This document shows, piece after piece, positions 32,045 through 43,421 of a stretch of 64,000 nucleotides of DNA (its first letter is position 1; the number at the start of each line of letters is the position of its first letter). Where the stretch lies: positions 43,406,720 to 43,470,719 of the forward strand of contig JALIGW010000002.1 in the NCBI GenBank assembly GCA_023053685.1. Direction: 5' to 3'. This DNA is from Diadophis punctatus similis (lineage: Eukaryota; Chordata; Lepidosauria; Squamata; Dipsadidae). The notes under the pieces were generated by a model. It saw only the letters and a list, made by a program, of their open reading frames with translations, had not been told where the DNA came from and did no database searches. Both the position numbers and the translations under genes were made by a program.

Positions 32045-32165
32045 CTTTTGATTGTGTTTTTAACATTTTATTTCATTATGTGGCTTTTATTTATTATTCC
32101 ATTATTGATGCCACCCTGGGTTGTATAATAAGTAGGGCAGCTATATAAATTGATTAAATAAATGG
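32045..32165 (+). mobile_element. LINE 3' tail (L2-like)
   Basis: 'Gccaccctgggttgtataat' and 'agtagggcagctatataaat' followed by AAATA match the hairpin-type tail seen at 23920 and 35910, but more divergent. Confidence 0.65.
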
Positions 32166-32169
32166 TAAA

Positions 32170-33510
32170 TAAACTTTGAGAAGAGCAATAACCTTGGATT
32201 ATACAAACTGAATAGCAATGCATGAGTTGAAAGCCAGGAAGCACAACTGGATGAATCAGGTTCATTTTATTATATTTTGCAAATGTTTTTAAATAACTTC
32301 ATAGGAATTTTTTGCTTAAAGAATCTCAGTTTATCCAAACTATGAAGCTACCAGCTACATTAAAGCTGAATAAACAGACAAAAAATATACTGTATATGCA
32401 ATCCAATATTTTTTATTGGCATTGTCCACATAGTAAGATTCATTCCCACACAATAAAGGATCTCAATATTTGTCAAGATTTCAATACTAACTCTTAAGTG
32501 CAAAGATTAATTGAATTCTGAAGTTCCTTATTTCACCCAATGACTGTAGCTGTAATAAAGGCCTAATTATATGTCTAAAAGTATGAAAAGTTAAACTCAA
32601 CTTTCCCATCTTTGGCAATTTTTGCAATTCAAAAGCGATAGGCGGTTTTGTTGAATAATTGTTTTCAGTACTCTGTACATGTGATGGAATAAACAGAGGA
32701 AGGTCTCTCAAAATGTTAGCAAAATTTAAAATTAAATTCATCTTAACCTCATTTATCTTAACACATTACTCAAAGGAATTCTGACAATCTGTCTACATTT
32801 TCTTTCATTTACATCAGCATGGGATAAGTTTAGAATTACCAATTAAGAAAGCTGTCTGGGAATTCTCATACCAAGATGAACAATTCTCATAGCCTCACAT
32901 CAAGATAAACGAAGAACATAGTCTAACTTCCCAATCCTTAATATATCCCTAAACTGTTGCCATGCTTCAGTGGTTTTGAATCTGATTTATTTCAATTTAT
33001 AGAATAACAATGTAGGATACCAAACATATGCATTAATGAAATGAAAAAGAGGAATAGAAATATCAGGTTTACCTCTAAACATACAATATTAATGACGTAG
33101 AATAAATTTATGCTCTGCTTTCTTCATTGTAATTCCATTCATGTTTTCAGAATTTCTAATTATACAGCAAGAGGTTCTAAGCCACATTAAAAAGAATAGA
33201 AGAAATGGGCCATTCTTGGTATGATTTAGACATAAATGTTAGCAAGGATGAAGAGCACCATTAATAAATCACCTGTGATGTAGGTGTTGATTGGAACCTA
33301 TCAATCAAAAATATAAAAGATTAGGAAAAATCAAAATAAGCCAAAACCTACTCACAAAACTTTACACACACACCACCCCCCAAAAATTCAAAAACTTTCT
33401 GAAAGAAAAATGATGGGTGCTGAATACTGTCCATTTTGTGTTAGAGCAAGAACATCATTCTAAAATCTTATACTGTCAGATTTTTGGCAGTCCTCTTTAA
33501 ATTGAGTTGG
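32170..33510. other. No recognised feature
   Basis: AT-rich sequence without open frames or repeats I can name. Confidence 0.5.
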
Positions 33511-33518
33511 AACTGAAT

Positions 33519-33958
33519 CAGAGGTGGGCTCCTGCCGGAACTGCCCGGTGCGCAGCTCCGGTAGGGAGCGGCCGATTGCACAATTTGCGCGCGACCACTC
33601 CGGAGCCCTCTCTGCTGGTCCACCACGCACGTCGCCATTTTTCCCCAGTGAATTTTTGGCCAATTTCGCTTCTGCGCATGCGCGGAAGCAAAATCACGCC
33701 AAAATCTTGAGAGGGGACGTGCATGTGTGTGCGATTTTGGTGAGATTTTGCTTCTGCGCATGCGCAAAAGCAAAATTGCGCCAAAATCTCATGCGCATGC
33801 GCATCCCCTCGTGAGATTTTGGTGCGATTTTGCTTCCATGCATGCGCGGAAGCAAAATCATGCAAGGGGGCACGCGCATGTAGCGAACGAGCGCATGCCC
33901 GAAGCGTGGAGATGCACGCACAGCGCACCGGCACTGGTAAGGGAGGAACCTGCCGCTG
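33519..33958. mobile_element. Non-autonomous hAT rich in TGCGCATGCGC motifs
   Basis: Ends CAGAGGTGGGCTCCT and AACCTGCCGCTG, with perfect 8-bp duplications AACTGAAT (33511-33518 and 33959-33966). The interior repeats a unit around ttttgcttctgcgcatgcgc. The overlapping open frames on both strands are repeat translations. Confidence 0.93.
33755..33803. promoter_or_regulatory. Two perfect NRF1-like sites
   Basis: TGCGCATGCGCA occurs at 33755-33766 and 33792-33803, with a near match (final A to G) at 33673-33684. This palindrome is the known consensus of the transcription factor NRF1. Function here is inference only; the sites belong to the hAT repeat. Confidence 0.45.
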
Positions 33959-34122
33959 AACTGAATGCACAACAGTTGGAAGAACAAACTGTAATCTATG
34001 GTCCAAAGTACTCTTAAAAACATTTTCATTTCTGAAGGAAACAGGTCTATAATCAAAATACTTTCCCAGTTCATGAATGATATAATAGTTCTTCCATTAA
34101 AACTAAAAAGAAAGGGAGTATT

Positions 34123-34385
34123 TGAAAAAGTGGCATTGTGAACCTAGAACCTCAGCAGGTGGCAACAAACAGGAGACTTTGAATTCAAAGCTAAGCAGGA
34201 TGGGTTTGACAAGTACTCGGATGGGAGATAAGTAGGCTTTAACAGGACCACAGAAGACTGAAAAGCTGAAACACATCTGGGATGAAGGCAGTGGCAAATC
34301 ACTTCCATGCTATTGATAAGAAAATGGTCTTGAAATGTTCATGGAACAACTAAGATTCAAGCTAAAATTGAAGGACAAATAGCAG
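34123..34385 (+). mobile_element. 5S rRNA-headed SINE
   Basis: At 34186-34229, aaagctaagcaggatggg then aagtactcggatgggagat closely resembles the 3' half of 5S rRNA, including its internal C-box promoter. The upstream part is a weak match to the 5S 5' half. The body (aggcagtggcaaatcacttc) resembles that of the tRNA-headed SINE at 55480-55693. A 5S-type SINE is known from lizards. Confidence 0.75.
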
Positions 34386-34448
34386 AGCAGAGCAGAGCAG
34401 AGCAGAGCAGGGAGGGGGGGAGGGGGAGGGAGGGAGGGAGGGAGAGAG

Positions 34449-34502
<54 letters not shown>
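34381..34502. repeat. (AGAGC)n, GGGA and (GA)n microsatellite
   Basis: A composite purine tract: AGAGC units, then G-rich repeats, then about 30 GA units. Confidence 0.95.
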
Positions 34503-34505
<3 letters not shown>

Positions 34506-35066
34506 CCTAATGTACCAATTCATTGGAAAACAATCAGTATCTAGAATGTTCCCCCCAACCTCATAGTTTTAATTGCAATGACAGTTTCTTAAAGTAAAAG
34601 AGACAATATATGATTAATATCCTGATCCTCTGATAAGTGGGATCATCTCATTTTTTAAAATCTTATTTATTTATTTTAAATCTTATTTAGTAATCTTATT
34701 CAATTTAGCAAACCACCCATCTCACGTAAGTGATTCTGGGCAGTTTAAAACATCTTAAAATAATACAAAAATATGACCAAAAGTACAGCTAAAACAAAAT
34801 TAAAAACAAGTTTAAATGTTAGATGTTAAAAGGAGAAAATCAGAGTTAAGATAGGTATTAGTAAGGCTAAAAGTTTAAAAAGATGGAAGGAGTGGCCTCA
34901 AGTAACCAGCCATTCCTTGGGTTGCACAACACTCTCAGACTTCACAAGCTAATTGGCAGAATCAGGTCTTAACACTCTCCAGAAGGCCAGAAGAGTGAGG
35001 GCTCACCTCACCTCTGGGGGTAAGATGTTCTAAAGAGTAGGAGCAATGGCAGAGAAGGCCCTAAAC

Positions 35067-36027
35067 CAGGGGTGGGTTCTAACTTACATCACCACTGGTT
35101 CACTTCCTCCCGCGCTGCGTGGCGCGCGCATGCATGCGCAGTGACAAAAATTCCAAAAAAAGAGGCAAAAACAAGATGGCGGCGCATGCGCAGTGCTGGA
35201 AACTCAGCTTCTGCGCATGCGCAGAAGAAAAAAAACTCAGCAAAAAAATTCCAACCCCCCCTCCAAAAAAGATGGCAGCGTCCATGGACCGGCATCGACA
35301 GAACTGGCTCCGTGACATCACCAGCGGTTCTATACTGGTTCTATACTGCTACTATACTGCGCTCTACATGGGGCTACCCTCAAAGAGCATCCGGAGACTC
35401 CAACTGGTACAGAATGCAGCTGCGCGAGCTGTAGTGGGTGTACCGAGATACACCCACGTAACACCTATTCTTCGCCAGCTGCATTGGCTGCCAATTAGTC
35501 TCCGGTCGCAATTTAAGGTGTTGGTCGTTACCTTTAAAGCCCTACATGGCTCAGGGCCAGGTTACCTTCGGGACCGCATCCTACCACATACCTCCCTACG
35601 ACCGGTTAGGTCCCATAGAGAGGGCCTCCTCCGGGTCCCATCGGCCAAACAATGTCGGTTGGCGGGGCCACGGGGGAGGGCCTTCTCTGTGGGAGCCCCG
35701 TCCCTCTGGAACCAACTCCCACCAGAGATCCGGACTATCCCCACCCTGCTGGCCTTCCGTAAAGCCATAAAAACTTGGCTCTTCCGGCAGGCGGGGTGAA
35801 TAGGAAGATCAGATTCCCCCCTTGAATGTTGTTTTTATAATTGTTTTAACTATGCCTTTTAATTTTAAATTATGATAATTGTTTTTATTGTACGCTTCTT
35901 ATTCTGTTGTACGCCGCCCTGAGTCCCACGGGATTGGGCGGCCTATAAGAACGTCTATTAAATTAAATTAAATTATTAAATTACTTGTTCTATAGAACCG
36001 GTGCAAACCGGGAGAAACCCACCTCTG
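35067..36027. mobile_element. hAT MITE containing a LINE fragment
   Basis: Ends CAGGGGTGGGTTCTA and GAGAAACCCACCTCTG. Flanks CCCTAAAC (35059-35066) and CCCTAGAC (36028-36035) match at 7 of 8. About 630 bp of the interior is the LINE at 35351-35985; the MITE itself is about 330 bp. It contains a perfect TGCGCATGCGCA at 35212-35223. Confidence 0.9.
35351..35985 (+). mobile_element. L2/CR1-group LINE 3' end, frame open
   Basis: From about 35351 to 35799 it encodes the C-terminus of ORF2: LYMGLPSKSIRRLQLVQNAAA, LRQLHWLPISLR, FKALHGSGPGYL and FRKAIKTWLFRQAG-stop. A 3' UTR, the gccgccctgagtcccacggg hairpin tail and an ATTAA-rich end follow. It is highly similar to 23380-24055 in protein and tail, and inserted into the hAT MITE at 35067. 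Confidence 0.88.
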
Positions 36028-36123
36028 CCCTAGACCCCACCAGACAAAGTTCTTTAACTGATGGGATTCACAGCATGCTGTCACTGCTTGAGTGGGTGGG
36101 AGGAGTCAATGTAATTGATCAAC

Positions 36124-36281
36124 TTGCTGTGGCCTAGAGGTAGAGCTCTTGCCTCACAATCCAGAGGTTGTGAGTTCAATCCTAGGTAGAGGCAGATCTA
36201 GGGTCTCCTGCTTGGGCAGGGAGTTGGACTAGATGACCTGTAAGGTCCCTTCCAACTCTGTTAATCTGTAATCTGTAATTG
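36124..36281 (+). mobile_element. tRNA-derived SINE with CR1-like tail
   Basis: Contains TGTGGCCTAGAGGTAGAGCT, gttgtgagttcaatcctagg and the tail agttggactagatgacctgt, ending in 'aatctgtaatctgtaat' repeats. Sister of 31270-31411, opposite strand. Confidence 0.9.
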
Positions 36282-36929
36282 GGACAATATAACCTGGTAC
36301 CTTGCTGTGAAGGGTTTTAAAGGTAATAACTAACACCTTGAATTGAACCAAAAAGCAAATTGGCCTTGAACTTGCCTTCACATGATGAAGATAAATAAAT
36401 ACCTGGGTTATCAGCTAGTTTCCTCTAAAAATTAACTTTAGGCAATTATTGCTTCTTTTAAAATAATACACCATAATTTGGCATCCAATGAGTGTTTATG
36501 TGATACTGTTACTGTAAAGTAATGTGCCCAGTTCCTCTGATATGGGAAAAAATCCTCTCTTCTATTTCTTTTTTTCATCTCTGTAATAAAATATTTTATC
36601 ATTCAGCTAGTATATGATCAGTTCTATCAAATAAAGCAATAGATTTTACATGAGTATGAAATAAAAGTGTAATAGGGTCTATATGATATATTTCAATTAC
36701 AGATATAAAGATTATATCAGAATATAATAAAAACAATTCCCATATATAGAAGAGAAATGGGAACTATTAACAGAAAGCTAAAGTTAGGAGGCTAATGAAC
36801 CTATGAAATATTGTTAACCATTTTGTAGCTGTCACTTTTTTATTCTTGTGTATCCCTAACTTTTATCTTCATTTTACATTATTGGTATTTTTAATTGTTT
36901 ACCAATAAGAGTCCTGGCTTCTCTCCCAC

Positions 36930-37860
36930 TCCCCACCCTAGATCCCAGAACTTACACTGGTGTACTAAGGAGCTAATGGAGATAAAACAGGAGAAGAGAT
37001 ATCTGAGCACTGCTGGAGGGCAACAAGAAGCAAACTCAACTGAGCATCAGTTAGAGGCTACTCTGTGGATAGTTGTCCAGCAGCCCTGCTTTGGGTGACC
37101 TGAACCCTAGGTGCTACAGGATTGGTGATGGACAAAATCAATTGAATCTATTCTGTATTGGACTCCGGCCTTGTTGCAAGTCCTATGGAGGTAACTGGGA
37201 TTAGCTTGGTTATCTGGGGAGAGAAGAAATGGGGAGGGCCATCAGGGTTGTTAGTGCAGCTACTTCTGTGTTAAACCCATGTCTCTCCTAATTGATCAAG
37301 ACTTTCTGGGAAGGAATGTATGGTTAGATTCTGGCAGTAATTAATTCCTCCTTGAGGAAAGAGGTATGGCTGCCATCCCTTAAGGAGACTTGGTTTGCCA
37401 CCACCTGTAGAGGCTATCCCTAGACTCCAACATTCGTTTCCAACCTTCCCTTTTTATAAACAATTAAAGGAACATGCCTTTTAGAAAAGATTATTGTATT
37501 GCAGCTTCAGAGGACCCTTGAAGAGGTGGATTACCTAGACCTCTTTCAATCAGAGTTCAGGCCTGGTTATGGAACAAGATGGTCGTGATCTCACTCTTGG
37601 ATAATCTGGTAAAATCGGCATGATGCATCTATCCGTACTGTTCTTTACATCTCAGCAGCTTTCAGTGCAATCAACCATGGTATGCTTCTTAATCATCTTT
37701 GGGGATTGGGGATGGGCAACATGGACTTATGCTTGTTCTCCTCCTTCCTCCATAGCTGGTCCCAGTTGGTATTGATGTGGGGAAAGGTCCAGCTGGTGAC
37801 TCCTCTTTTATGGAATGCCACAGGGCTGAGTAATCTCTCCCCTCCTGTTGCCTTGGCCTA
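36930..37860 (+). pseudogene. L2-like LINE ORF2 relic
   Basis: Broken frames read through parts of an L2-like ORF2: a segment near 36940-37000 (WCTKELMEIKQEKRYL), then a gap. DLFQSEFRPGYGT lies at about 37536-37575. SAAFSAINHGMLL at about 37653-37690 corresponds to the first catalytic Asp block, with Asp replaced. A degraded GVPQGS box follows near 37815. Many stops and frameshifts. It covers a region that partly overlaps the one preserved at 49540-51520. Confidence 0.72.
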
Positions 37861-37879
37861 GAACTCCGACTCTGAAGAA

Positions 37880-38912
37880 GACAACTGAACCATTAGAATG
37901 TCAGCTTCAGGATACACCAAACTAAAAATCACCTGAGACTAATCAAACATAGACATTATCAGAAGAACTGGAGCATTCAGATGATGAGGTCTGACTGCCA
38001 AGCAAGCCCTTGGATTCAGCAAATAGAGAGTGGAGGTCAAAGCAAAGACACTCAATGAAGTTTCTTGCCAAACAAGAGAGAAACAGTCTTAATTGAAGAT
38101 AGCTGGCTGCACCCATATTTAAAATGCAGTCCTGACCCATGATTCTCTGTTGGAAACAGCTGTATTTACTTTAGAAAAACAGTCATTAGTAGGACGATAT
38201 GAGATGTTGGTCACCAAATTGGGTAAGTGTTTAAAAGCAGCCTTTTCTATCTGATACAACTTCTTCAACAATATGTTAAGTCATCTAAGTAACAGTAGAT
38301 TTTCTAAATACTGTAGCATAAAAAGACATCCCCGTATTGTAACAAAGGCCAGGAAAATACTCAGCTGTTTTATTAAGCTGGATGATGAATTGAGATGAAC
38401 TTCTCTTTTATATGCCCCTATTCATGGAAAGTGCAGATTATAAATGTACATCTTCTTTTATCTTCTCTTGCCTTTTTTGATGATGGCTTTCTCTTTTTCA
38501 ATGCATCAGTGACCATCCTAAAAGTCAACCAGAGTAGTAAACATTCACTCTTAGCACAGCAAATTAACATGATGAACAATGGCCTCATTCTAAAGTTGTT
38601 ACTGTGATAGACAGAAAGATTACATATTTTCAAAGAGATAGAGTTTAATTATCTAGCAAAGCTTTCAAAGAGAAAGTGTTTACAACATTTTATCTTTGTG
38701 CAAGGGATTTATTAGAGTCACATGCTTCAAACGATCAGAATCCATTGTTTTATTTCTACTGTCACTAGTAATATTATTTAGATGGATGCCTAACGAGTAA
38801 GAATATGTGTGTGAACATTTGCAGCTCAATTCTAAATATATTTATGCTTACTCAAAACCAAGTTTTACTATTTTCAGTGCAATTTTACTTGTAACTGTGC
38901 ACACATAATAGA
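37880..38912. other. No recognised gene
   Basis: AT-rich sequence. A block near 38822-38910 (tttatgcttactcaaaacc, cagtgcaattttacttg) recalls an old interspersed reptile repeat. Nothing else I can name. Confidence 0.45.
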
Positions 38913-38914
38913 TA

Positions 38915-39420
38915 CCGTATTTTTCGGAGTATAAGACGCACCGGAGTATAAGACACACCTAGATTTTAGAGGAGGAAAACAAGGAAAAAAGTATTCTGAA
39001 CCAAATGGTGTAGTAATATATTATTTAATAAAGTACCAGTATAGCAGAATACTTTTTACAACCATGTACACTTTTTACAACCATGTACACTTTTTACAAA
39101 CTTCAAACTTGATAGCTTTAAGACTTCAACTCCCAGAATTCCTCCTCCAGTCATGCTAGCTCGGGAATGGGAGTTGAAGTCCACAAGTCTTAAACTTGCC
39201 AAGTTTGAAGACCCTTGCACCCCTAACCCCTAACCCAGGGGTCTTCAAACTTGACCGCTTTAAGACCAGTGGACTTCAACTCCCAGAATTCCTCCTCCAG
39301 TCATGCTAGATGGGGTAATTAGAAGGCAAAAAAACACCCCCTTTTTGTGAAAAACAGTCAGTTTTTGGGGCGGTTTTTTTTTCAAAAATGAGGCATGCAG
39401 AGGGTTTGGGAAGCCTGCAG
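38915..39420. mobile_element. Tc1/mariner-like repeat (CCGTATTTTTCGG end)
   Basis: It begins after TA with CCGTATTTTTCGGAGTATAA, a common terminal sequence of reptile TA-flanked DNA repeats. The far end is not certain. It includes the palindromic units at 39100-39330 and a triplicated ctttttacaaccatgtacac block near 39047-39095. Confidence 0.6.
39100..39330. repeat. Two foldback units sharing the MITE core
   Basis: 'Cttcaaacttgatagcttta' (39101) pairs with 'aaacttgccaagtttgaag' (39191), a palindrome around the ttcaactcccagaattcc core. A second unit starting CAGGGGTCTTCAAACTTG lies at about 39236, with its right arm lost. Between them is a short cccctaacccctaaccc run. Confidence 0.78.
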
Positions 39421-39429
39421 AGCACTTGG

Positions 39430-40575
39430 TCAAAGCAGTAAATGAGAGCTCATAAACTCAAGTGTTCCCTTACATAGTATAGCAAGGAATTTATTAAATA
39501 AGTTTACATTTATTAAATAATGCATCCAACAATATATTGAAATGTTGCATATGGTTATGCTTAAATAACATATTCTGTTACATGTTTCAGTAGAAGCAAC
39601 TATGCACACTTTGAAATGAAAGAAAATAAAATATGTCTTCAATTTGGTTGAGAGCAGTTATGTAAGAACTGATTTGATGGGCACTTATCTGGAAGTAAGC
39701 CTACTGAACTGAATAGGCTCAGGGTGCGCTTTATAAGAATAGCCTTATCAGATATGTGATTATAATGGCATTCCTGCTTAGTTAATGAAAGCCTGGTTAA
39801 CTGAAAGAATAATTTCTTGGCCCTTTCCCATTCTGCAAATGATTAGCTTGTTCCATCTCTTTCCAGAGACTTGAAAGAGGTAGGTTCGTATGTTCATATG
39901 ATGGAAGCAGCTTACAACCTCAAGTTGTGTAGCATTTCTGGATGTATTTTGAGCAGTTGGCTCAATAGCAGGAGAGATTACAAAGACTGGGCAGCGTTTG
40001 TTTCCAACTTGTATTCAAAAAAAGGATGAGAAGCCAGTGTTTGAAATCTCAATCTGAGACTTTGTGCTTACCCAGAAGTTTAATCTTTTGCATACACTGG
40101 ATTCCATTCTTCCTCCTATTCAACACTTGTAGCAGATGGAGCATAGCAGGTTGGGTGTTGCAATAATATTTCTTTCAAGTATGCTACTGTGCTTACGCAC
40201 TTGAATTATGAATTGGATTTTCATACCAATGTTAGCACTGATACAATAAGAGACTTGAGACCTGAGATTTCCTTTCCCAGGGCCCTCTTTCCTGGCCCTA
40301 CCTTCTGCTCTGGGATAGTTCCCATTGATATCGCTTGATATATATCACTTGATATCCCATTGATATCACTAATGTGGAACTCTCCCATTGATAGTGTTAC
40401 ACTTACGTTTTACCGACAAAGAAAGAAAGAAAGGGAGACTAGTATAGATCTATTTCAAGCTATTTAGGTCTCATCAGCTAGCCATACCCTTCTGGGATTC
40501 GAATCCGGGCTGCTAGCATATTAGGTAGATGTAGCCTCCAAGCCATGGGTTCTCTGTCAGCTATACTAGGGAAGA
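39430..40575. other. No recognised gene
   Basis: AT-rich sequence. A block around 39665-39735 (ggaagtaagcctactgaact) resembles an old interspersed reptile repeat. Repeated ttgatatcccattgatatca lies near 40325-40375. Confidence 0.45.
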
Positions 40576-40577
40576 GA

Positions 40578-40748
40578 TTATGTGTTTTTTCTCCAGTGGG
40601 ACTGGTCTATCGGGGCAACCTGGTCTACCCAATTATGGGACGGAGCATACAGCTTCCATTTTGGAAGCTGAAATGGAAGCAGTATACTCCATCCCATAAT
40701 TGGGTAGACCAGGTTGCCCTGATAGACCGGTCCCACCAGAGAAAAAAC
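40578..40748. repeat. Long foldback, arms about 75 bp
   Basis: The left arm (gtgggactggtctatcgggg, caacctggtctacccaatta) pairs with the right arm (taattgggtagaccaggttg, ccctgatagaccggtcccac), joined by about 19 nt near 40662-40680. Copies of 'cccattgatatcact' lie on both sides (about 40366 and 40769). No target duplication was proven and no family was recognised. Confidence 0.88.
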
Positions 40749-40749
40749 A

Positions 40750-42275
40750 CTTTCTCCCATTGATCGTACCCATTGATATCACTAGTGTATAAGAGAGAAG
40801 AAGATCAGATAGGAAGGAAGGAAAATTGATTATGTGGTGCAAAGGAATGTGATTAGATCTGTGGTTTTCAAATTGTGTCACAGCATCCCAGAGTGCTACT
40901 GTGAACTTCCAGGGATACTGCAGTTTAACATAGTGATGCTGGACATTTGTTGTCCAGCATCACTTGAATGAATTGCAAGCCTAGGGATTCCATAAAAAAA
41001 TTCCAGAGCTGCCCAGATTATAATAAACCATATGCTTTCAGCAAAAAATAAAAATTACAATGTTACAAATGACTTGCTTTGGTCTCAAACATATATAAAA
41101 ATGGGTTTGATGACAGAACATTTTCTTTTCTTTTTTTTCCACATTCATTGATGGAATTATGTAAGAATGGACCTGTCTTTTTTGTCAAGTAAAATTGACA
41201 GAAATTCTTCCCTTTTCCCCTTTTAGCCCATGTGATAGGAAAGTGATAAAGCTGTGAGCGTTTTAAAATTTTGCTTTATCATTCCAGGACTGGTAAAGGA
41301 ATGGGGGAATGTACCTATTTAGGGGCCTTGGGAAACACGTTTGGACAGACCATCAAATCATTGTAGCCAAATGAAGAAAACGGTTTTCAGCCCCTAGCTA
41401 GAAACAAGTAGTTGAAGGTTCAGGTGTAGAATGCACGCATGCATTGTTTTGTATGGGACTACAGTCTTGGCCAGCCTGTTTCTTTTCTTTTCTCCTTCAA
41501 ATCTGTAAGATGGAACAGGACCAGAAAGACTCCTCTCTAGGATATGTTTATTATTGTTGCTACTGCATTTATTTATTGTTATTCATTAAACATAACATTC
41601 CAAGACTTCTAATTTACATTTCCGAACTGTGAATAAATCAGAATGTACTAATCAGTAGGTCAGAACAAGGTGGACTGTCTATTTCTAGAACAGGGGTCAA
41701 ACTATGAAGCAGGTCATATTCTTACATAGTCCTAGTTCCTATATCTAAGGAATGCGGTGTGGAGAAGTGTGGACCATTTAGATAAAAACAGCATAAAATG
41801 CATAGAATAGTATTCATATGATTGCATTTCAAATAGCCGCTATGCTTCACAAATGCCCTTCAGCTGAGTACAGATTGTGCTCTTAAAGATTATTCTAGAT
41901 TTGCACATAATTAAATCATGCTTTGACTGGCCATTATGTTGTCCAATAAATTACATGCCAAACAGTCTTTCTAAAAGAAAGGCAACTGGACTTTTCCACA
42001 ATAAAGTTTGTGTTAAAGCACTGCAGTCAGCAAGTATATTTTAGCAGAACACTTCCAAGGCATTTCTAATATAACAGAAAGCTGTTGAATATTCTTTTTA
42101 ATCTGTGTTGTGCCAAACTGACACCCAAGATTACTGTCTGCAGTAAATAGTTTAGAAAATAAATGATTACCTAGCCATAATTTTCTTCAAGGAAATAATG
42201 CTATGTTTGAGTAGGATTTTATAAGGTTTTGTTGCCATGTATTAAACTTCCTTAAGAAATAGTTGGATGGACAGA
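40750..42275. other. No recognised feature
   Basis: AT-rich sequence; a local palindrome tgctggacatttgttgtccagca lies near 40937-40959. Nothing I can name otherwise. Confidence 0.5.
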
Positions 42276-42650
42276 ATAGAATCACAGAATCAGAGAGTTG
42301 GAAGAGGCCATTTACACCAACAACCCCCCCCCCGGTGTCCACTCAGTGTAGGAATCTAAATTAAAATTTCCCTGACAAATAATTGTCTGTCTCTTGCCTA
42401 AATGTGCCCAATGAAGGGGAACCTATTACTTTTCTGGGTATCTGATTCCACTATAGAAAAGCCTTTTTCCTTGGAAGGAGTGTTTCAGTAACATTCATTC
42501 TTGCAATCCACCTTCCTATAACTTAAATCCACAATATTTTTTTTTGTCCTCCACTTTGGAACAAGTAAAGCTGCTCTTCATCTTTATTTTTGTGACATTC
42601 ATGAATATATTCAACTCATATAGTCTTTTCACAAATCATTTTCAGAGTAT
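42276..42650 (-). mobile_element. Old CR1 3' fragment
   Basis: 'agaatcacagaatcagagag' and 'ttggaagaggccatttacac' are a degraded reverse of the CR1 3' end. Further blocks (aaatttccctgacaaataat, gaaaagcctttttccttgga) follow in CR1 order. Confidence 0.6.
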
Positions 42651-42658
42651 TAAAGGGT

Positions 42659-43208
42659 AAGAGCCATGGTGGTGCAGTGGTTAGAATGCAGTACTGCAGG
42701 CTAATTCTGCTGATTGCCAGCAGTTTGGCAGTTCGATTCTCAACAGCTCAAAATTGACTCACTCAGCCTTTCATCCTTCCGAGTCAGTAAAACGAAGACC
42801 CAGATTGTTGGGGGTGACGAAAATGAAATTTATCTCACAAAGGAGAAATAGATCTTCAGACATTAGAAAAGAAACCGCAGTTTAAAAGTCTAAGTAAAAA
42901 TATTTATTTTGATACAAAACAATAAATCCTCATTAGTCTACATTGCTGATATAAAAAAATAGGTCTTGCTTCGATAGAAGCTAGGAACAGAAGGAATGGA
43001 CGGAGAAAGGAATGTGCACATGTGTACAAGAACATATCAATCACGTGCTCAGGAATAAACCATTATATTAGATAGGGATGCTTCTCCCTGCATATACATA
43101 TAACAGGCAATAATCACTGCATGACAGAGGGCAATATGTTGACTCTATAAACCTCTTAGAGAGGGCTGTAAAGCACTGTGAAGTGGTATATAAGTCTAAA
43201 TGCTATTG
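42659..43208 (+). mobile_element. Sauria-type SINE split by an LTR
   Basis: The head (ggtggtgcagtggttagaatg, cagttcgattctcaac) and body to 'cagattgttgggggtgac' match 19377-19612. After the LTR at 42815-43126 the SINE resumes with gggcaatatgttgactctat and ends with 'gctattgctatt'. Confidence 0.9.
42815..43126 (-). mobile_element. Solo LTR inside a SINE, 5-bp TSD
   Basis: The 312-bp insert begins TG and ends CA on the plus strand. It is flanked by GGGGG (42810-42814) and GAGGG (43127-43131), where uninterrupted SINEs read GGGGGCAATAT. On the minus strand an AATAAA (about 42906-42911) could be its polyadenylation signal, so that orientation is preferred. No internal viral sequence. The family is unknown. 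Confidence 0.72.
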
Positions 43209-43421
43209 CTATTGAAGTTAGACTGACTGGTCTTTAGCAGTTTGGATCCTTCTTTTCCCCTATTTTAAAAGATAGGGACAACATTTGCCATCTTCAAATT
43301 GATTGGTATTGTTTCTGTTCCAGTATCCATTGTACTCAATTAACTGAATATAAATATTCAAACTGATTAATCTTCAGTATCCTAACGAGAAGATAACCTA
43401 GCCCTGGTATTTTATACTGAT

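Larger units (their letters stand above)
34655..36420 (-). mobile_element. L2-like LINE 3' region with nested insertions
   Basis: Starting from an ATTTATTTA-rich end, 'aaaccacccatctcacgtaa' is a reversed hairpin-type LINE tail. After it, gttctaaagagtaggagcaa and gcagagaaggccctaaac lead into the hAT at 35067. The sequence resumes at 36028 with ccctagaccccaccagacaa, then holds a SINE (36124-36281), and continues with aaaggtaataactaacacct. Identification as a LINE 3' region is from tail resemblance; no coding part is visible. Confidence 0.6.

Noticed and set aside
33468..34074. Open frames up to 162 codons rich in SAHARK/RMRRS repeats
   Set aside because: Repeat translation of the TGCGCATGCGC-rich hAT.
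34186..34229. Possible functional 5S rRNA gene
   Set aside because: Only the 3' half resembles 5S and it continues into a SINE body, so it is a SINE head, not a gene.
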